A DNA stretch of 64,000 bases from contig CAYZNN010000005.1 of assembly GCA_964479665.1 (NCBI GenBank), positions 1 to 64,000 on the forward strand, read 5' to 3'. The DNA is from UBA2287 sp964479665. Lineage in GTDB: Bacteria > Bacteroidota > Bacteroidia > Bacteroidales > Tenuifilaceae. The position numbers were made by a program, and so were the translations under genes. The notes beneath the pieces were generated by a model, which saw nothing but the letters and a program-made list of their open reading frames with translations, was not told where the DNA came from and did not search any database. Shown here piece after piece: positions 53,881-63,721 of the stretch (positions are counted from its first letter, which is position 1; every line of letters begins with the position of its first letter).

Positions 53881-54897
53881 TTACTTTCCCCTAGATGAAT
53901 CGCGTTTCACTAACAAAGTAGGTAAAATGTCGGTTTTAAAATCGTTGCTCTTGGGATTTTTAATTCTGTGTATCAGCATATCCATGGCCTTCTGACCCAT
54001 TTCAAAACCGGGTTGCTGAACGCTCGTTAAGGCCGGATCGGTCATTTTCGAAATGTAATCGTTGCCAAACCCCACCACAGAAACATCGCGTGGAACATAA
54101 ATGCCTCGCATTTTTAAAACTTTCAAAACGCCTGCAGCGGTAAAGTCGTTTGCTGTGAATATGGCATCGAACTTCACTCCATTTTCAATGAGTTTAGTGG
54201 TTTCAACAATAGCTTTATCGAATTCGTCGCAGGGGATTATAAGCGATTCATCAACAACAACCCCGTTGTTGCGAAGCGCTTGCAAATAACCATCCTTTCG
54301 GTTGCGGCCAATTAATCGGGTTTGCGGACCAGCAAAATGAACGATACGTCGACGCCCTTCGATTATAAGGTGTTCTGTAGCCTTATAGGCCCCATCGAAA
54401 TCGTTGATAATAACCCTGTCGCAGGCAAATTCTTCAATCATTCTATCGAAAAAAACAACAGGTATTTCTTCTTCTCGAAATAGATTAAGGTGCGAATAGT
54501 CGGTGGTTTCCTTTGAAACGGATATGAGGAGTCCATCGATAATGCTATTTAAAAAGGTATCGCAAAGGGCAACCTCCTTTTCGAAATTCTCGCCCGATTG
54601 GCTTACAATAACGCTATAACCATGCTCACTGGCAACTTTTTCAATGCCACTTATAACCGATGAAAAGAAGTAATGAACTAATTCGGGTATCATTACACCT
54701 ATAACGTTGCTTCTTCGGCTTCGCAAACTCAGAGCAATTGGATTGGGCCGATAGTTCAATTCGGCTGCTACTTTATTAACCTGCTCTTTGGTGCTAACGC
54801 TAATATCGGGATGGTCTTTCAACGCCCTCGAAACGGTGGATGCACTTATTCCCAGAATGCGTGCAATATCTTTAATGGTTACCTGATGCGATTTCAT
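53881..54897 (-). CDS. LacI-family transcriptional regulator of the glucan locus
   Basis: A 338-residue regulator. The HTH is at residues 5-50 (TIKDIARILGISASTVSRALKDHP), and the hinge helix is NYRPNPIALSLRSRRSNVIGV (given in two parts, NYRPNPIALSLRS and RRSNVIGV). A periplasmic-binding-protein-like sugar domain follows. It diverges from susC across 328 bp and leads the minus-strand arm, so it probably controls both arms in response to maltose or a maltodextrin. Confidence 0.94.
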   Translation of the reverse strand: MKSHQVTIKDIARILGISASTVSRALKDHPDISVSTKEQVNKVAAELNYRPNPIALSLRSRRSNVIGVMIPELVHYFFSSVISGIEKVASEHGYSVIVSQSGENFEKEVALCDTFLNSIIDGLLISVSKETTDYSHLNLFREEEIPVVFFDRMIEEFACDRVIINDFDGAYKATEHLIIEGRRRIVHFAGPQTRLIGRNRKDGYLQALRNNGVVVDESLIIPCDEFDKAIVETTKLIENGVKFDAIFTANDFTAAGVLKVLKMRGIYVPRDVSVVGFGNDYISKMTDPALTSVQQPGFEMGQKAMDMLIHRIKNPKSNDFKTDILPTLLVKRDSSRGK

Positions 54898-55225
54898 AAT
54901 TACAACTTTTAATCAATCCAAACTAATCTTTGTTTCGCAATTTTTTTTAAACTCATGAGTTATCAAAGTTAGCAATTTTTGTTTGAAAACAACTATTGAA
55001 CCTTTGGTAATATAGCAATGTTAATAGAATGATTACATGATTATTCTTTTACAACGATTGCACACCCGTTTGCGCATTCGATTGCAATGATATGTATTAA
55101 TTTAAGTGTAAAAAAAAGTTAAAATTCCTTTAAAAAAATCGTATCTTGTCAAGAATAAAGCTTGAAAGGAAAAACAGCCAGCAATTGTTTTTACAAACAC
55201 AAACTAACTGTAATTTTTATAAATT
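54898..55225. promoter_or_regulatory. Divergent lacI/susC control region (328 bp)
   Basis: No gene seen. Two direct repeats CGATTGCA (55055-55062 and 55079-55086) flank TGCGCA (55071-55076). A 12-bp palindrome AACTCATGAGTT lies at 54950-54961, nearer lacI. These are candidate operators for the LacI regulator. No clear consensus promoter could be fixed by eye. Confidence 0.5.
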
Positions 55226-58200
55226 ATGAAGCATGGTAGTAAGTTACTAAAACCAATTATTGCGCTACTAAGCATTATGCTTATTAGCTTTGCAGCTATG
55301 GCGCAAGAAATTTCTATAACGGGAACCGTTACCGATGGCAAAGATGGATCGCCCATGATAGGGGTTACCGTTTTAATAAAAGGTACTACAACCGGTACCA
55401 CAACCGACTTCGATGGTAAATACTCTATTCGTGCTGACCGTAACGCATTTCTAGTGTTTTCATTCATGGGTTACGAAACTCAAGAAGTTGCCGTTGGCGC
55501 ACGCAATGTTATTAACATCACTCTTCAAGACCAATCGCTTTCTCTCGAAGAGATTGTTGTTGTAGGTTACGGAACCCAACGCAAACGCGATGTTACCGGC
55601 GCAATTGCTAAGGTAGAAAACAAGGATCTTGTATCGCTCCCAACCCCTTCGTTTGAACTTGGCCTCCAAGGAAAAGCTTTGGGTGTTCAGGTAATTACTG
55701 GCTCGGGGCTTGCAGGTTCCGGATCTGTAATCAGAATTAGAGGTGTTGGTTCTATCTCGGCTGGTGGTGATCCACTTTATGTTGTGGATGGAGTTCCTAT
55801 AACACAAGATTATTTTATTAGGGGTAATAGCGGTGCAATGAATAATAACCCGCTTGCAACCATTAATCCCAACGATATTCAATCGGTTGAAATCCTCAAG
55901 GATGCTGGTTCTGCGGGTATTTACGGGTCGAGGGGGGCAAATGGCGTTATTCTTATTACAACCAAGAGGGGAACAGCCAAGAAGAACTATTTTAACTTCT
56001 CTTCGCGAGTAGGTATTTCACAACCGGCCTATGTGCCTGAATTCGTTTCGCGCGATGAATACCTCCAGCTTCGCCAGGAAGCATGGGAAAATGATGGTGG
56101 AACTGGGCCAGTTTGGCTTCCCAACTTTTCTGCATCTGATGACGATGCTGCGACCCGATTAGCTGCTTTTGAAAGGGCACAAACTGTTAATACTAATTGG
56201 TGGGACTTAGTAACCCAAACGGGTATTAAGCACGATTATAACCTCTCCTATAACCACGGGGGTAAATGGATTAATACCTATGTAGGTGGCTCATACAGCG
56301 ACAACGCTTCCTACCTGCGTAACAATAAATACCAAAGAATGAACGCTCGCCTGAATGTTGATTCCCATTTTTCCGACTTCTTTAGTTTCTCTTTTTCTTC
56401 TTCTTACAATTATGGTATTAACCATAGAGTAGGTGCAGCGTGGACTGGAGGTACGGGAGCTGCTATGTCGACTGCCCTTCCATACTACCCCGTTTACAAT
56501 GCAGATAGTACTCTTTTCCGATACAATTCATCTGCTAACGGTACAAACCCATTGATTATACAGGAACTACTCCAATGGCGTAACTATGAAAACAGAACCA
56601 TTAACAACCTTTCTCTTAATATAAAGCCCCTTCCGGGTTTAACCCTTTCGGCTAATGGAGGCATTGACTATATGGATATTAGAGAACAACGCTATGAACC
56701 ACAGGAATATTTGGAGTCCGATCATATTGGGTATGCAAAGTCGTGGCCTTCGTATGTTACTAATAAAACAGGTAGTTTAACTGCTAACTACGAACTTAGT
56801 TTAAACGAAAAGCATAAATTCACATTCTTGCTTGGTAGCGAGCTGCAAACATCCATTAGAAGATCTTACTATCTAGAAGCAAAAGATGTCGATGGTCCCT
56901 ATTGGTCAGGGTTTAATCAGGGTGGCACACTCGATGGATCAGGAACACCTCTTTTTCAGGAATTAAAGGTTCGCTCTACCCCTCAGGAGTGGTCTTTTGT
57001 TAGTTTCTTCTCCAGGGTAAATTATATACTAAATGATAAATACATATTCCAATTGATTGCCCGAACCGATGGTTCCTCGCGTTTTGGAAAAAACAACCGC
57101 TTTGGTTTCTTTCCTGCAGCCTCTGCAGCTTGGCGGATATCTGAAGAGGAATTCCTAAAGGATAATTCCACACTAAGTAATCTGAGGCTCCGTATGAGCT
57201 ATGGAATTATTGGAAATGCAAATTTACCTAACTACGCCTGGATAGGTACATATTCTCCTCCCGAAAACAACGTTCCTGGTTATAATGGTTACCCTATTAC
57301 TTACCCTAGTAACCTCGAAAATCCAAATTTACAGTGGGAAGAACTTCATAACTTTGATGCTGGCCTAGAGTTTGGATTATTCCGCAACCGCATTTCAGGC
57401 GAAATATCTTTTTACAATAAGATTTCTAAAAATGTTATTATTCAAAGGACCAACTCTCCATCAACAGGATTTGGAAACTATTGGGACAATATTGCCGAAA
57501 TTCTAAACAGAGGCGTTGAGTTTAGTATACGCTCAAACAATCTGGTAGGTGCATTTACATGGTCAACCGATTTCAACATTGCTTCTAATCATAACGAAGT
57601 TTTAGGAATAGGCGATCTTACTCCCGATGCTGTTGGTGGCGGAACAAACGACACCCGTATTGTTGTTGGTAAACCTGTTGGTGCAAATTATTTGGTTCGA
57701 TTCGTTGGCGTTGACCCTGCCGATGGGTTACCCATTTGGCTCGACAAGGATGGCAATGAAACCAAAACTTTTTCGCTCGATAATCGTGTAGTAGTTGGAT
57801 CGGTAGTACCCGATGCTATTGGCGCAATGACCAATACCTTTGGATACAAAAATTTCGATTTCAGCTTCATGTTTGTATTTACAATTGGTGGAAACATATA
57901 CGACAACTCGGGTAAACGACAATTGGGAGTAGTTACCGACTGGAATTTAAGAAAGGAAATTACTGATAGATGGAGGGAACCTGGCGACATTGCAAAATTC
58001 CCTAAATTAACTCTTAGGCCATCGAACTACCCCGGTTTACCTGGCGAGTGGCAATATAACTCAACCATGTTCCTGTACGATGCCTCTTATCTTCGTTTAC
58101 GAAATGTTTCACTCGGATATACCCTTCCAAAAAACATAAGCGCTAAACTGAAATTAACAAGCGCCCGATTCTACATTACTGCCAGCAACCTATTAACTTT

Positions 58201-58336
58201 CACCAAGTTTAATGGAGATCCAGAAATTGCTAGAGATTTCGAAAACATAGCAGACAGGAACATGAGCTCCAATATTACCTACTTAACTCCACCTCAGGAG
58301 CAAACAATTACTTTTGGAATTGACTTAAGCTTTTAA
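55226..58336 (+). CDS. susC: SusC/RagA-family TonB-linked outer-membrane transporter
   Basis: A 1036-residue SusC homologue. The signal peptide ends AMAQ (about residue 26). A carboxypeptidase-regulatory domain (ITGTVTDGKDGSPMIGVTVL) covers about 30-110, then comes the TonB-box-like LEEIVVVGYGTQRKRDVTGAI, the plug with SIEILKDAGSAGIYGSRGANGV-like text (written here VEILKDAGSAGIYGSRGANG), and the barrel ending ITFGIDLSF. It imports oligosaccharides bound by SusD. It is the first gene of the plus-strand arm. Confidence 0.95.
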   Translation: MKHGSKLLKPIIALLSIMLISFAAMAQEISITGTVTDGKDGSPMIGVTVLIKGTTTGTTTDFDGKYSIRADRNAFLVFSFMGYETQEVAVGARNVINITLQDQSLSLEEIVVVGYGTQRKRDVTGAIAKVENKDLVSLPTPSFELGLQGKALGVQVITGSGLAGSGSVIRIRGVGSISAGGDPLYVVDGVPITQDYFIRGNSGAMNNNPLATINPNDIQSVEILKDAGSAGIYGSRGANGVILITTKRGTAKKNYFNFSSRVGISQPAYVPEFVSRDEYLQLRQEAWENDGGTGPVWLPNFSASDDDAATRLAAFERAQTVNTNWWDLVTQTGIKHDYNLSYNHGGKWINTYVGGSYSDNASYLRNNKYQRMNARLNVDSHFSDFFSFSFSSSYNYGINHRVGAAWTGGTGAAMSTALPYYPVYNADSTLFRYNSSANGTNPLIIQELLQWRNYENRTINNLSLNIKPLPGLTLSANGGIDYMDIREQRYEPQEYLESDHIGYAKSWPSYVTNKTGSLTANYELSLNEKHKFTFLLGSELQTSIRRSYYLEAKDVDGPYWSGFNQGGTLDGSGTPLFQELKVRSTPQEWSFVSFFSRVNYILNDKYIFQLIARTDGSSRFGKNNRFGFFPAASAAWRISEEEFLKDNSTLSNLRLRMSYGIIGNANLPNYAWIGTYSPPENNVPGYNGYPITYPSNLENPNLQWEELHNFDAGLEFGLFRNRISGEISFYNKISKNVIIQRTNSPSTGFGNYWDNIAEILNRGVEFSIRSNNLVGAFTWSTDFNIASNHNEVLGIGDLTPDAVGGGTNDTRIVVGKPVGANYLVRFVGVDPADGLPIWLDKDGNETKTFSLDNRVVVGSVVPDAIGAMTNTFGYKNFDFSFMFVFTIGGNIYDNSGKRQLGVVTDWNLRKEITDRWREPGDIAKFPKLTLRPSNYPGLPGEWQYNSTMFLYDASYLRLRNVSLGYTLPKNISAKLKLTSARFYITASNLLTFTKFNGDPEIARDFENIADRNMSSNITYLTPPQEQTITFGIDLSF

Positions 58337-58346
58337 ATACTTGAAT

Positions 58347-59765
58347 ATGAAAACAAAAGCATTAATACTACTTTCTCTCTTCACCATTTTGTTGGCTGCT
58401 CCTTCGTGCAACGACTTTCTGAGTCTTTACCCTGAGGGAGAACTGCTCAAAGATGATGCTTTAAAAACTGGTGATGATGTGAGAATGCTTCAGAATTCCA
58501 CTTATACTGTTCTTTTTAGTGGAAGCTTTTTGGGTGGAAGAACTCAGGTTATTTCTGAGCTTTTAACCGATAATATCCTAGGAACTGCTCTCGATGGCGA
58601 CTGGGCTGTAATTTACAATCGTTCCTCTTCAATTTTCGAGGGTATTATCGGGGCCGTTTATTCAGAACCTTACATTGCTATTTATAGGGCAAACAACGTA
58701 CTGGATAATTTAAACCTGATTGAAGATCAGAATTTGAGGCAAACTATTGAAGGCGAAGCCAGATTTGTTCGTGCTTTGGCCCATTTTGAAACCGTACGTT
58801 TATTCGCGCAGCCCTACGGTTTCACTTCCGACAATAGCCATTTAGGGATACCAATTAAAACCAGTCCCCGACCCGAATCGGCAACTCGTGCCACTGTAGC
58901 TCAGGTTTACGATTTTCTTATTGATGAACTAGAAGCCTGCGAAGAGTTATTACCCGAGGAAAGCGACCTGGAATACGACCCATTCGAAGCTTACCCAACC
59001 CAATGGTCGGCCAAAGCGCTACTTGCTCGTATTTACTTCCAAATGAATAACTTTTCGCAAGCATATTTTTATGCGAATGAGGTAATTAATCGGGGGCCTG
59101 CATCATTCAATCCTTCCGAGAACGAATTTATGGCTCGTTACTCACAAACCGGCACAACCGAGGCCCTTTTTAAAGGAGTTTCTGCCTCAAAAAATCAAAA
59201 CGGCGAAACTGTATACGTGAATCGAGGCGGCGAACTCTCAGGCTTAATGCGATCCGTTAATTCTGTTCCATATATAAAGTTATCTCAATCGGCATATAAT
59301 TACGGCATTGCCGACCCAACCGATAAAAGAGCGCTAGCCTGGTACGAAGACTCTGATGGCTTTAAAGTAATAAAAAAATTCAACAGTTCCCTCAACTTGA
59401 GCGTTCCTGTAATTACTATTACCGAACTGAAACTAATTCGTGCCGAATCGGCTGCTGAATCAAACACCAACCTAATTGTAGCACAACAAGATCTTCAGGA
59501 TATTTTAGATAGGGCATACGGTACTGGAAACCAAATGGCACCCTCATCAGCATCATTAATAATTCAGCAGGCTCGTATTCAGCGCAGGCTCGAGTTTATT
59601 TGCGAAGGCCATTTGGGACAGGACCTCAAGCGCATTGGCGCTAAGGGAGAAACAGTTGTAATTCGAAATGCTCCTTGGAACTGCCCCGGATCAATCCTGC
59701 AGTTCCCACAGAGCGAAATTGTAAATAACCCAGGGTTTCAAAAAAACCCCGAAGGTGGTTGTTAA
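58347..59765 (+). CDS. susD: SusD/RagB-family nutrient-binding outer-membrane lipoprotein
   Basis: A 472-residue surface lipoprotein with lipobox LAAPSC (cysteine about residue 21). The helical SusD region has TPR-like text such as EGEARFVRALAHFETVRLFAQ, and WSAKALLARIYFQMNNFSQA; the C-terminal RRLEFICEGHLGQDLKRIGA is also standard. I chose ATG 58347; the frame opens with a TTG at 58341. It lies 10 bp after susC and forms the lid of the SusCD importer. Confidence 0.95.
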   Translation: MKTKALILLSLFTILLAAPSCNDFLSLYPEGELLKDDALKTGDDVRMLQNSTYTVLFSGSFLGGRTQVISELLTDNILGTALDGDWAVIYNRSSSIFEGIIGAVYSEPYIAIYRANNVLDNLNLIEDQNLRQTIEGEARFVRALAHFETVRLFAQPYGFTSDNSHLGIPIKTSPRPESATRATVAQVYDFLIDELEACEELLPEESDLEYDPFEAYPTQWSAKALLARIYFQMNNFSQAYFYANEVINRGPASFNPSENEFMARYSQTGTTEALFKGVSASKNQNGETVYVNRGGELSGLMRSVNSVPYIKLSQSAYNYGIADPTDKRALAWYEDSDGFKVIKKFNSSLNLSVPVITITELKLIRAESAAESNTNLIVAQQDLQDILDRAYGTGNQMAPSSASLIIQQARIQRRLEFICEGHLGQDLKRIGAKGETVVIRNAPWNCPGSILQFPQSEIVNNPGFQKNPEGGC

Positions 59766-59782
59766 CCTAAAAAACTATTACT

Positions 59783-60304
59783 ATGAAATACTTCAAACTA
59801 TTTTCGCTTATAACCTTTTTGGGCCTTTTTATATTCTCGTGCGAGCCCGAAAAGTACGAACCGGTTGGCGAACCATTCAACAAGGTTGATGGCGTTAAAG
59901 GCACATGGAAACTGACAACTATAGTTCAACTCGACGAGGTTGCCATTGCAAAGGAGTTAGCGTTAACCCAAATTGATATTACCAGTTTTTTCAACTTTGA
60001 AAACTATAGAATTACTTTCAATGTTGATGAAAACAATTCGCCCTCAACATTCGAAATTTTAAACCCCGATAATGCTCCTAACTTTTTCACCACATCGGGC
60101 AAATGGACTTTCGATAATATCGATTTTCCTTCGCAATTATACCTAATTAAGTTAAACACCGAAATGCTCCCCATTGACACCATGCGAATTAACTTGGTTG
60201 CAGCACCTCGCGACTACCTGCCTCTCAAATACATGTTTACCCGAAGTTCGGGAGGTGAAAAAATAGTATCGTACCGCTACCTATTCGAAAGAGTGTCATT
60301 GTAA
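59783..60304 (+). CDS. DUF5004-like lipoprotein in the glucan operon
   Basis: A 173-residue lipoprotein with lipobox IFSC (cysteine about residue 20) and a lipocalin-like domain with GTWKLTTIVQLDEVAIAKEL and the ending YRYLFERVSL, matching DUF5004-type proteins in SusCD operons. It is probably surface-exposed and may help bind substrate, but no binding site can be named. It starts 17 bp after susD. Confidence 0.75.
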   Translation: MKYFKLFSLITFLGLFIFSCEPEKYEPVGEPFNKVDGVKGTWKLTTIVQLDEVAIAKELALTQIDITSFFNFENYRITFNVDENNSPSTFEILNPDNAPNFFTTSGKWTFDNIDFPSQLYLIKLNTEMLPIDTMRINLVAAPRDYLPLKYMFTRSSGGEKIVSYRYLFERVSL

Positions 60305-60317
60305 ATACATTGTAACT

Positions 60318-61484
60318 ATGAAAAGAATTATAACCACTTCAATATTGTTTGCAATTATTCTTTTAATGATTGCAAAAACCAGTAATGGTCAGCGTGCATT
60401 TACTGCGCCTGCTGCATTCATGGTTACCGAATCGGTAAAAATTACCGTGAGTACCTTTGGAACCATTCTGGAGGATAATCCTGGCCCCATGATTATGTGG
60501 CTTGGAGCCAACGACGATGAGATTTTAACTACAGGAGTTCAGTGCCAGGGTGGCGATAATATGTGGAGTTTCACCATAACTCCTTCACCCAACGAGTATT
60601 TCGCTACAGCTGTAACTAAAATTAGAGGCATACTGAAAACATCCGATGGTACAGTTGCATCCAATGAATTTCAGGTTACCCCATACGACTTCTCTACCGT
60701 AGCTACCATGCTGTCAGTTTGGCCTTCGAGACCATACTACTCTGAGAATGTAAGTATTATATTCGACCGTACCAAATCGGACCGAGATAACCTTTCGGAG
60801 GTTACACCTATTTACATGTGGGCTTGGAATAATACCGAAAGTTTGGGCGATGCAGCCAACCAGGGTACCTGGGGTAGCATTTCCGAATCGACTGTTTTAA
60901 CTCAAGTTCCCGGTTATCCTAACCTCTGGAGAAAGGATATAATTCCTATTCAGTACTGGAATACTACTAAAGCTATGACAACCTTTGGCTGCTTATTTCG
61001 CAGCAAGGCAGGCGACAAACAAACCAACGACCAGTTAGTAACCCTCTTCAAGGCCCCTGGTCTTGTTGAAAAACCTAAGAAGGTTAAAACCTTCCCCATG
61101 TCGTTTACCAAGTTCGACGTAGTAACCATTCTATACGACCAAAAGCTCGAGGAGAACCCCGAGCTGAAAAATTCCGATGCTATTTACATTACTACTACAG
61201 CCTTCAGTGTTACATATAGGCCACAACCAAGCCCAACAACTGTTTGGAATCAGGATTGGACCGCCATTGCAGAAACCCCTGCTATTCAGCGCCTCAAAAT
61301 GATACCCTATGGCAATCCTCAGGACTCAGTTTTTAGGCTAACATTTGTTCCCCAAGCCTTTTACAGTTACTACTCTGCAGTTCCTACAACGTTTAATATG
61401 CAGAGAATTTATGTAACTTTCCGAAACCTTACTGGTACAGGCAAATCGGAAAGGGAAGAGATTCCAATGGTAGTTGGCGATTAA
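60318..61484 (+). CDS. Exported beta-sandwich protein in SusE/SusF position
   Basis: Family not recognised with confidence. It has 388 residues: signal peptide about 1-24 (ending NGQ), then what look like three related beta domains. Phrases such as IMWLGANDDEILTTGV and IYMWAWNNTESLGD recur at a similar place in each, with tryptophans that could stack on sugar rings. The position after susCD and the DUF5004 gene is that of SusE/SusF-type starch-binding proteins. It lacks a lipobox, unlike those. It starts 13 bp after the preceding gene and ends before a strong terminator. Confidence 0.65.
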   Translation: MKRIITTSILFAIILLMIAKTSNGQRAFTAPAAFMVTESVKITVSTFGTILEDNPGPMIMWLGANDDEILTTGVQCQGGDNMWSFTITPSPNEYFATAVTKIRGILKTSDGTVASNEFQVTPYDFSTVATMLSVWPSRPYYSENVSIIFDRTKSDRDNLSEVTPIYMWAWNNTESLGDAANQGTWGSISESTVLTQVPGYPNLWRKDIIPIQYWNTTKAMTTFGCLFRSKAGDKQTNDQLVTLFKAPGLVEKPKKVKTFPMSFTKFDVVTILYDQKLEENPELKNSDAIYITTTAFSVTYRPQPSPTTVWNQDWTAIAETPAIQRLKMIPYGNPQDSVFRLTFVPQAFYSYYSAVPTTFNMQRIYVTFRNLTGTGKSEREEIPMVVGD

Positions 61485-61494
61485 TGTAATATAA

Positions 61495-61549
61495 CCGCCT
61501 ATGGAGTAGTTAAATACGCTACTCCGTAGGCGGCTGCTAAGTTTTTTTT
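61495..61549 (+). terminator. Rho-independent terminator of the susCD operon
   Basis: Arms CCGCCTATGGAGTAG (61495-61509) and CTACTCCGTAGGCGG (61519-61533) pair at 14 of 15 positions and are followed by a T-run at 61542-61549. It separates the susCD operon from the T9SS-protein gene, which must have its own promoter or depend on read-through. Confidence 0.88.
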
Positions 61550-61630
61550 AACACCAAATGCTTATTTTTTATTTTTTTATATCATTTTTTTTTATATTTA
61601 CCCACGTTTAACCCAATTATTAACTAAAAC

Positions 61631-63721
61631 ATGCAAATTATGAAGAAGACTTTACTAACACTTATGTCACTTCTTGTTGCAGGCAGTTTTTATACTACCA
61701 CTCTAGCACAAGAAAAGCATGTAGACCTTTCAATTAAGCCTCAGGCAGTACCTACGGCTCAAAAGTCTACGAAAGATGTTATTTTTTCCGAAAGTTTTGA
61801 AACCTATACAGATTTCACAACTGATCTCTCTCCTTGGACAACAATTCAAGTTACTTCAGGACCTACTTACTCCTCTAGCAGCTTCAATTTTCCTGGAGAA
61901 GGCACTGCATTTGCTTGGATGGCTTTTAACCCTAGCCAAACTACGCCATCAATTGTAAATAACCATCCTGCTCAAGATGGGGCCAAATATGCCATTGCCA
62001 TTCAATATACAAGCACAAATGACAATAAATGGCTTATTTCACCCCAAATTACTCCAACCGAAGGATCGGAATTGAGTTTTTGGGTAAAATCTTTAACTGA
62101 CCAATACGGTTTAGAACGTTTTAAAGTTCTTGTTTCAACTACTGGTAATGAAACTGAAAACTTTACTCAAATATCAACAGGTCCATACCTAGAAGCTCCA
62201 ACGAGCTGGACTCAATTCACATTCGATCTGAATAGCTATGCTGGAACCCCAATTTATTTTGCTATTCAGTACGTATCGTACGATGCATTTATATTCATGC
62301 TCGACAACATTCAGGTAACTGGTACTGTTGCTCCAACAGAATACACCGTTACCTTCACCGTAACCGATGGTACCGATCCCATTGAGGGAGCCACCATTGC
62401 TGTTGCCGGCGAGGAGCTCACCACCGACGCCAGCGGCGTGGCCACCATCGACCTGGAGGATGGCGAGTACCCCTACACCGTTACCAAAGAGGGCTTTGTT
62501 GCCTTTGAAGGTACTGCCACCGTTGCCGGTGAGGCACTGGCTGTTGCCGTAGAAATGGAAGCAGAGGTTGTTACTTTCCCCGTTACCTTCACCGTAATCG
62601 ACCAGAAAGAGATCTATACCAACATTAAGTTCAAGGGTACCCCCACCGGCTGGGCCACTGTAGCCATGGTTGAGGACCCCGCACACACCTGGACCGTTAC
62701 GCTTAACGTGGAGCCCGGCAGCCACGAGTGGGGTGCCATTGAGGACGACGGCAGCGAGTGGGGCATCTGGCTCATCGAGGGTAGCAATCCCGCCTTCACA
62801 GTTGCAGCCGATGGTACCGTAACTGGCCAAACCTCCTACACCATCCTGCCTGCTGGCGACAAGTCGGTAACCTTCATTCTCGACATTACCGGTTTGGAAG
62901 AGTTCGACCCAGCCGAGGACTTCATCGATATGGCTGGCGATTTCACCGGCTGGAGCGGTACCGATCCTTTGGAAGTGGATCCCGAGAATAGCAACATTTA
63001 CAGCATCACCGCAGGCGGCGAACTGCGCCCAGGCCAAACCATCAAGTTCAAGTTCCGCAAGAACGGTGATTGGGATATGGCTGAAACCCCCGCCGACCCC
63101 GACGGAAAAATGAACCGCGTGTTCGTTGTATCTGCTGAGGACGAGGAGAATGTTTACCACGCTGTTTGGGGCGAGAACTACACCCGCAACCTGGGCGAGG
63201 TAGCAGCCATTGCCGACATCAACGTTGCTAACGGCACCGCTGTTGAGGATCTTAACCTGCCCGCAATGGTAACCGTTACCCTGGGTGCCCCTGGCAACCT
63301 TACCGAGGTTACCGTTGATTTGCCCGTAACCTGGAATACCGACAACTACGATGGTTCCGTTGCCGGTCAGGTGGTACTCGAGGGTGAAATCACCCTGGTT
63401 TACGAGGGTGTAACCTACTTCAATGGCCATGGTTTGAAAGCTTCCGTTACCGTGAACGTGGCAACCAGCATCAACACCAACGCCACCTTCCAGTTCAGCA
63501 TGTTCCCCAACCCCACCTCGGGCGACCTGAACATTGCTGCAGGAACTGCCATTAGCAGCATCCGTGTATTCAACATGCTTGGCCAGCAAGTAATTGGCGT
63601 TAGCAACCTGGGCCGCGAGAGCCTCGTGCTCCCCACAACCCAGCTCAGCACCGGTATCTACATCATCAGCGCCACCGATGCCAACGGCAACACCGTGAGC
63701 AGCCGCTTCATTAAGAAGTAA
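61631..63721 (+). CDS. T9SS-sorted multidomain extracellular protein with starch-binding-like domains
   Basis: A 696-residue protein exported by Sec and then the type IX system. The signal peptide ends TLAQ (an alternative ATG at 61640 lies 3 codons in). A choice-of-anchor-J-like domain covers about 50-215, followed by a carboxypeptidase-regulatory-like domain about 235-310. Two domains resembling CBM48/SusE-type glucan-binding folds follow (KFKGTPTGWATVAM and DMAGDFTGWSGTDP), then a bacterial Ig-like domain. The C-terminal sorting domain, from FSMFPNPTSGDLNI to SSRFIKK, is classic T9SS type A. It probably displays glucan-binding domains on the surface or outside. Base composition rises sharply after about 62340. 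Confidence 0.88.
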   Translation: MQIMKKTLLTLMSLLVAGSFYTTTLAQEKHVDLSIKPQAVPTAQKSTKDVIFSESFETYTDFTTDLSPWTTIQVTSGPTYSSSSFNFPGEGTAFAWMAFNPSQTTPSIVNNHPAQDGAKYAIAIQYTSTNDNKWLISPQITPTEGSELSFWVKSLTDQYGLERFKVLVSTTGNETENFTQISTGPYLEAPTSWTQFTFDLNSYAGTPIYFAIQYVSYDAFIFMLDNIQVTGTVAPTEYTVTFTVTDGTDPIEGATIAVAGEELTTDASGVATIDLEDGEYPYTVTKEGFVAFEGTATVAGEALAVAVEMEAEVVTFPVTFTVIDQKEIYTNIKFKGTPTGWATVAMVEDPAHTWTVTLNVEPGSHEWGAIEDDGSEWGIWLIEGSNPAFTVAADGTVTGQTSYTILPAGDKSVTFILDITGLEEFDPAEDFIDMAGDFTGWSGTDPLEVDPENSNIYSITAGGELRPGQTIKFKFRKNGDWDMAETPADPDGKMNRVFVVSAEDEENVYHAVWGENYTRNLGEVAAIADINVANGTAVEDLNLPAMVTVTLGAPGNLTEVTVDLPVTWNTDNYDGSVAGQVVLEGEITLVYEGVTYFNGHGLKASVTVNVATSINTNATFQFSMFPNPTSGDLNIAAGTAISSIRVFNMLGQQVIGVSNLGRESLVLPTTQLSTGIYIISATDANGNTVSSRFIKK

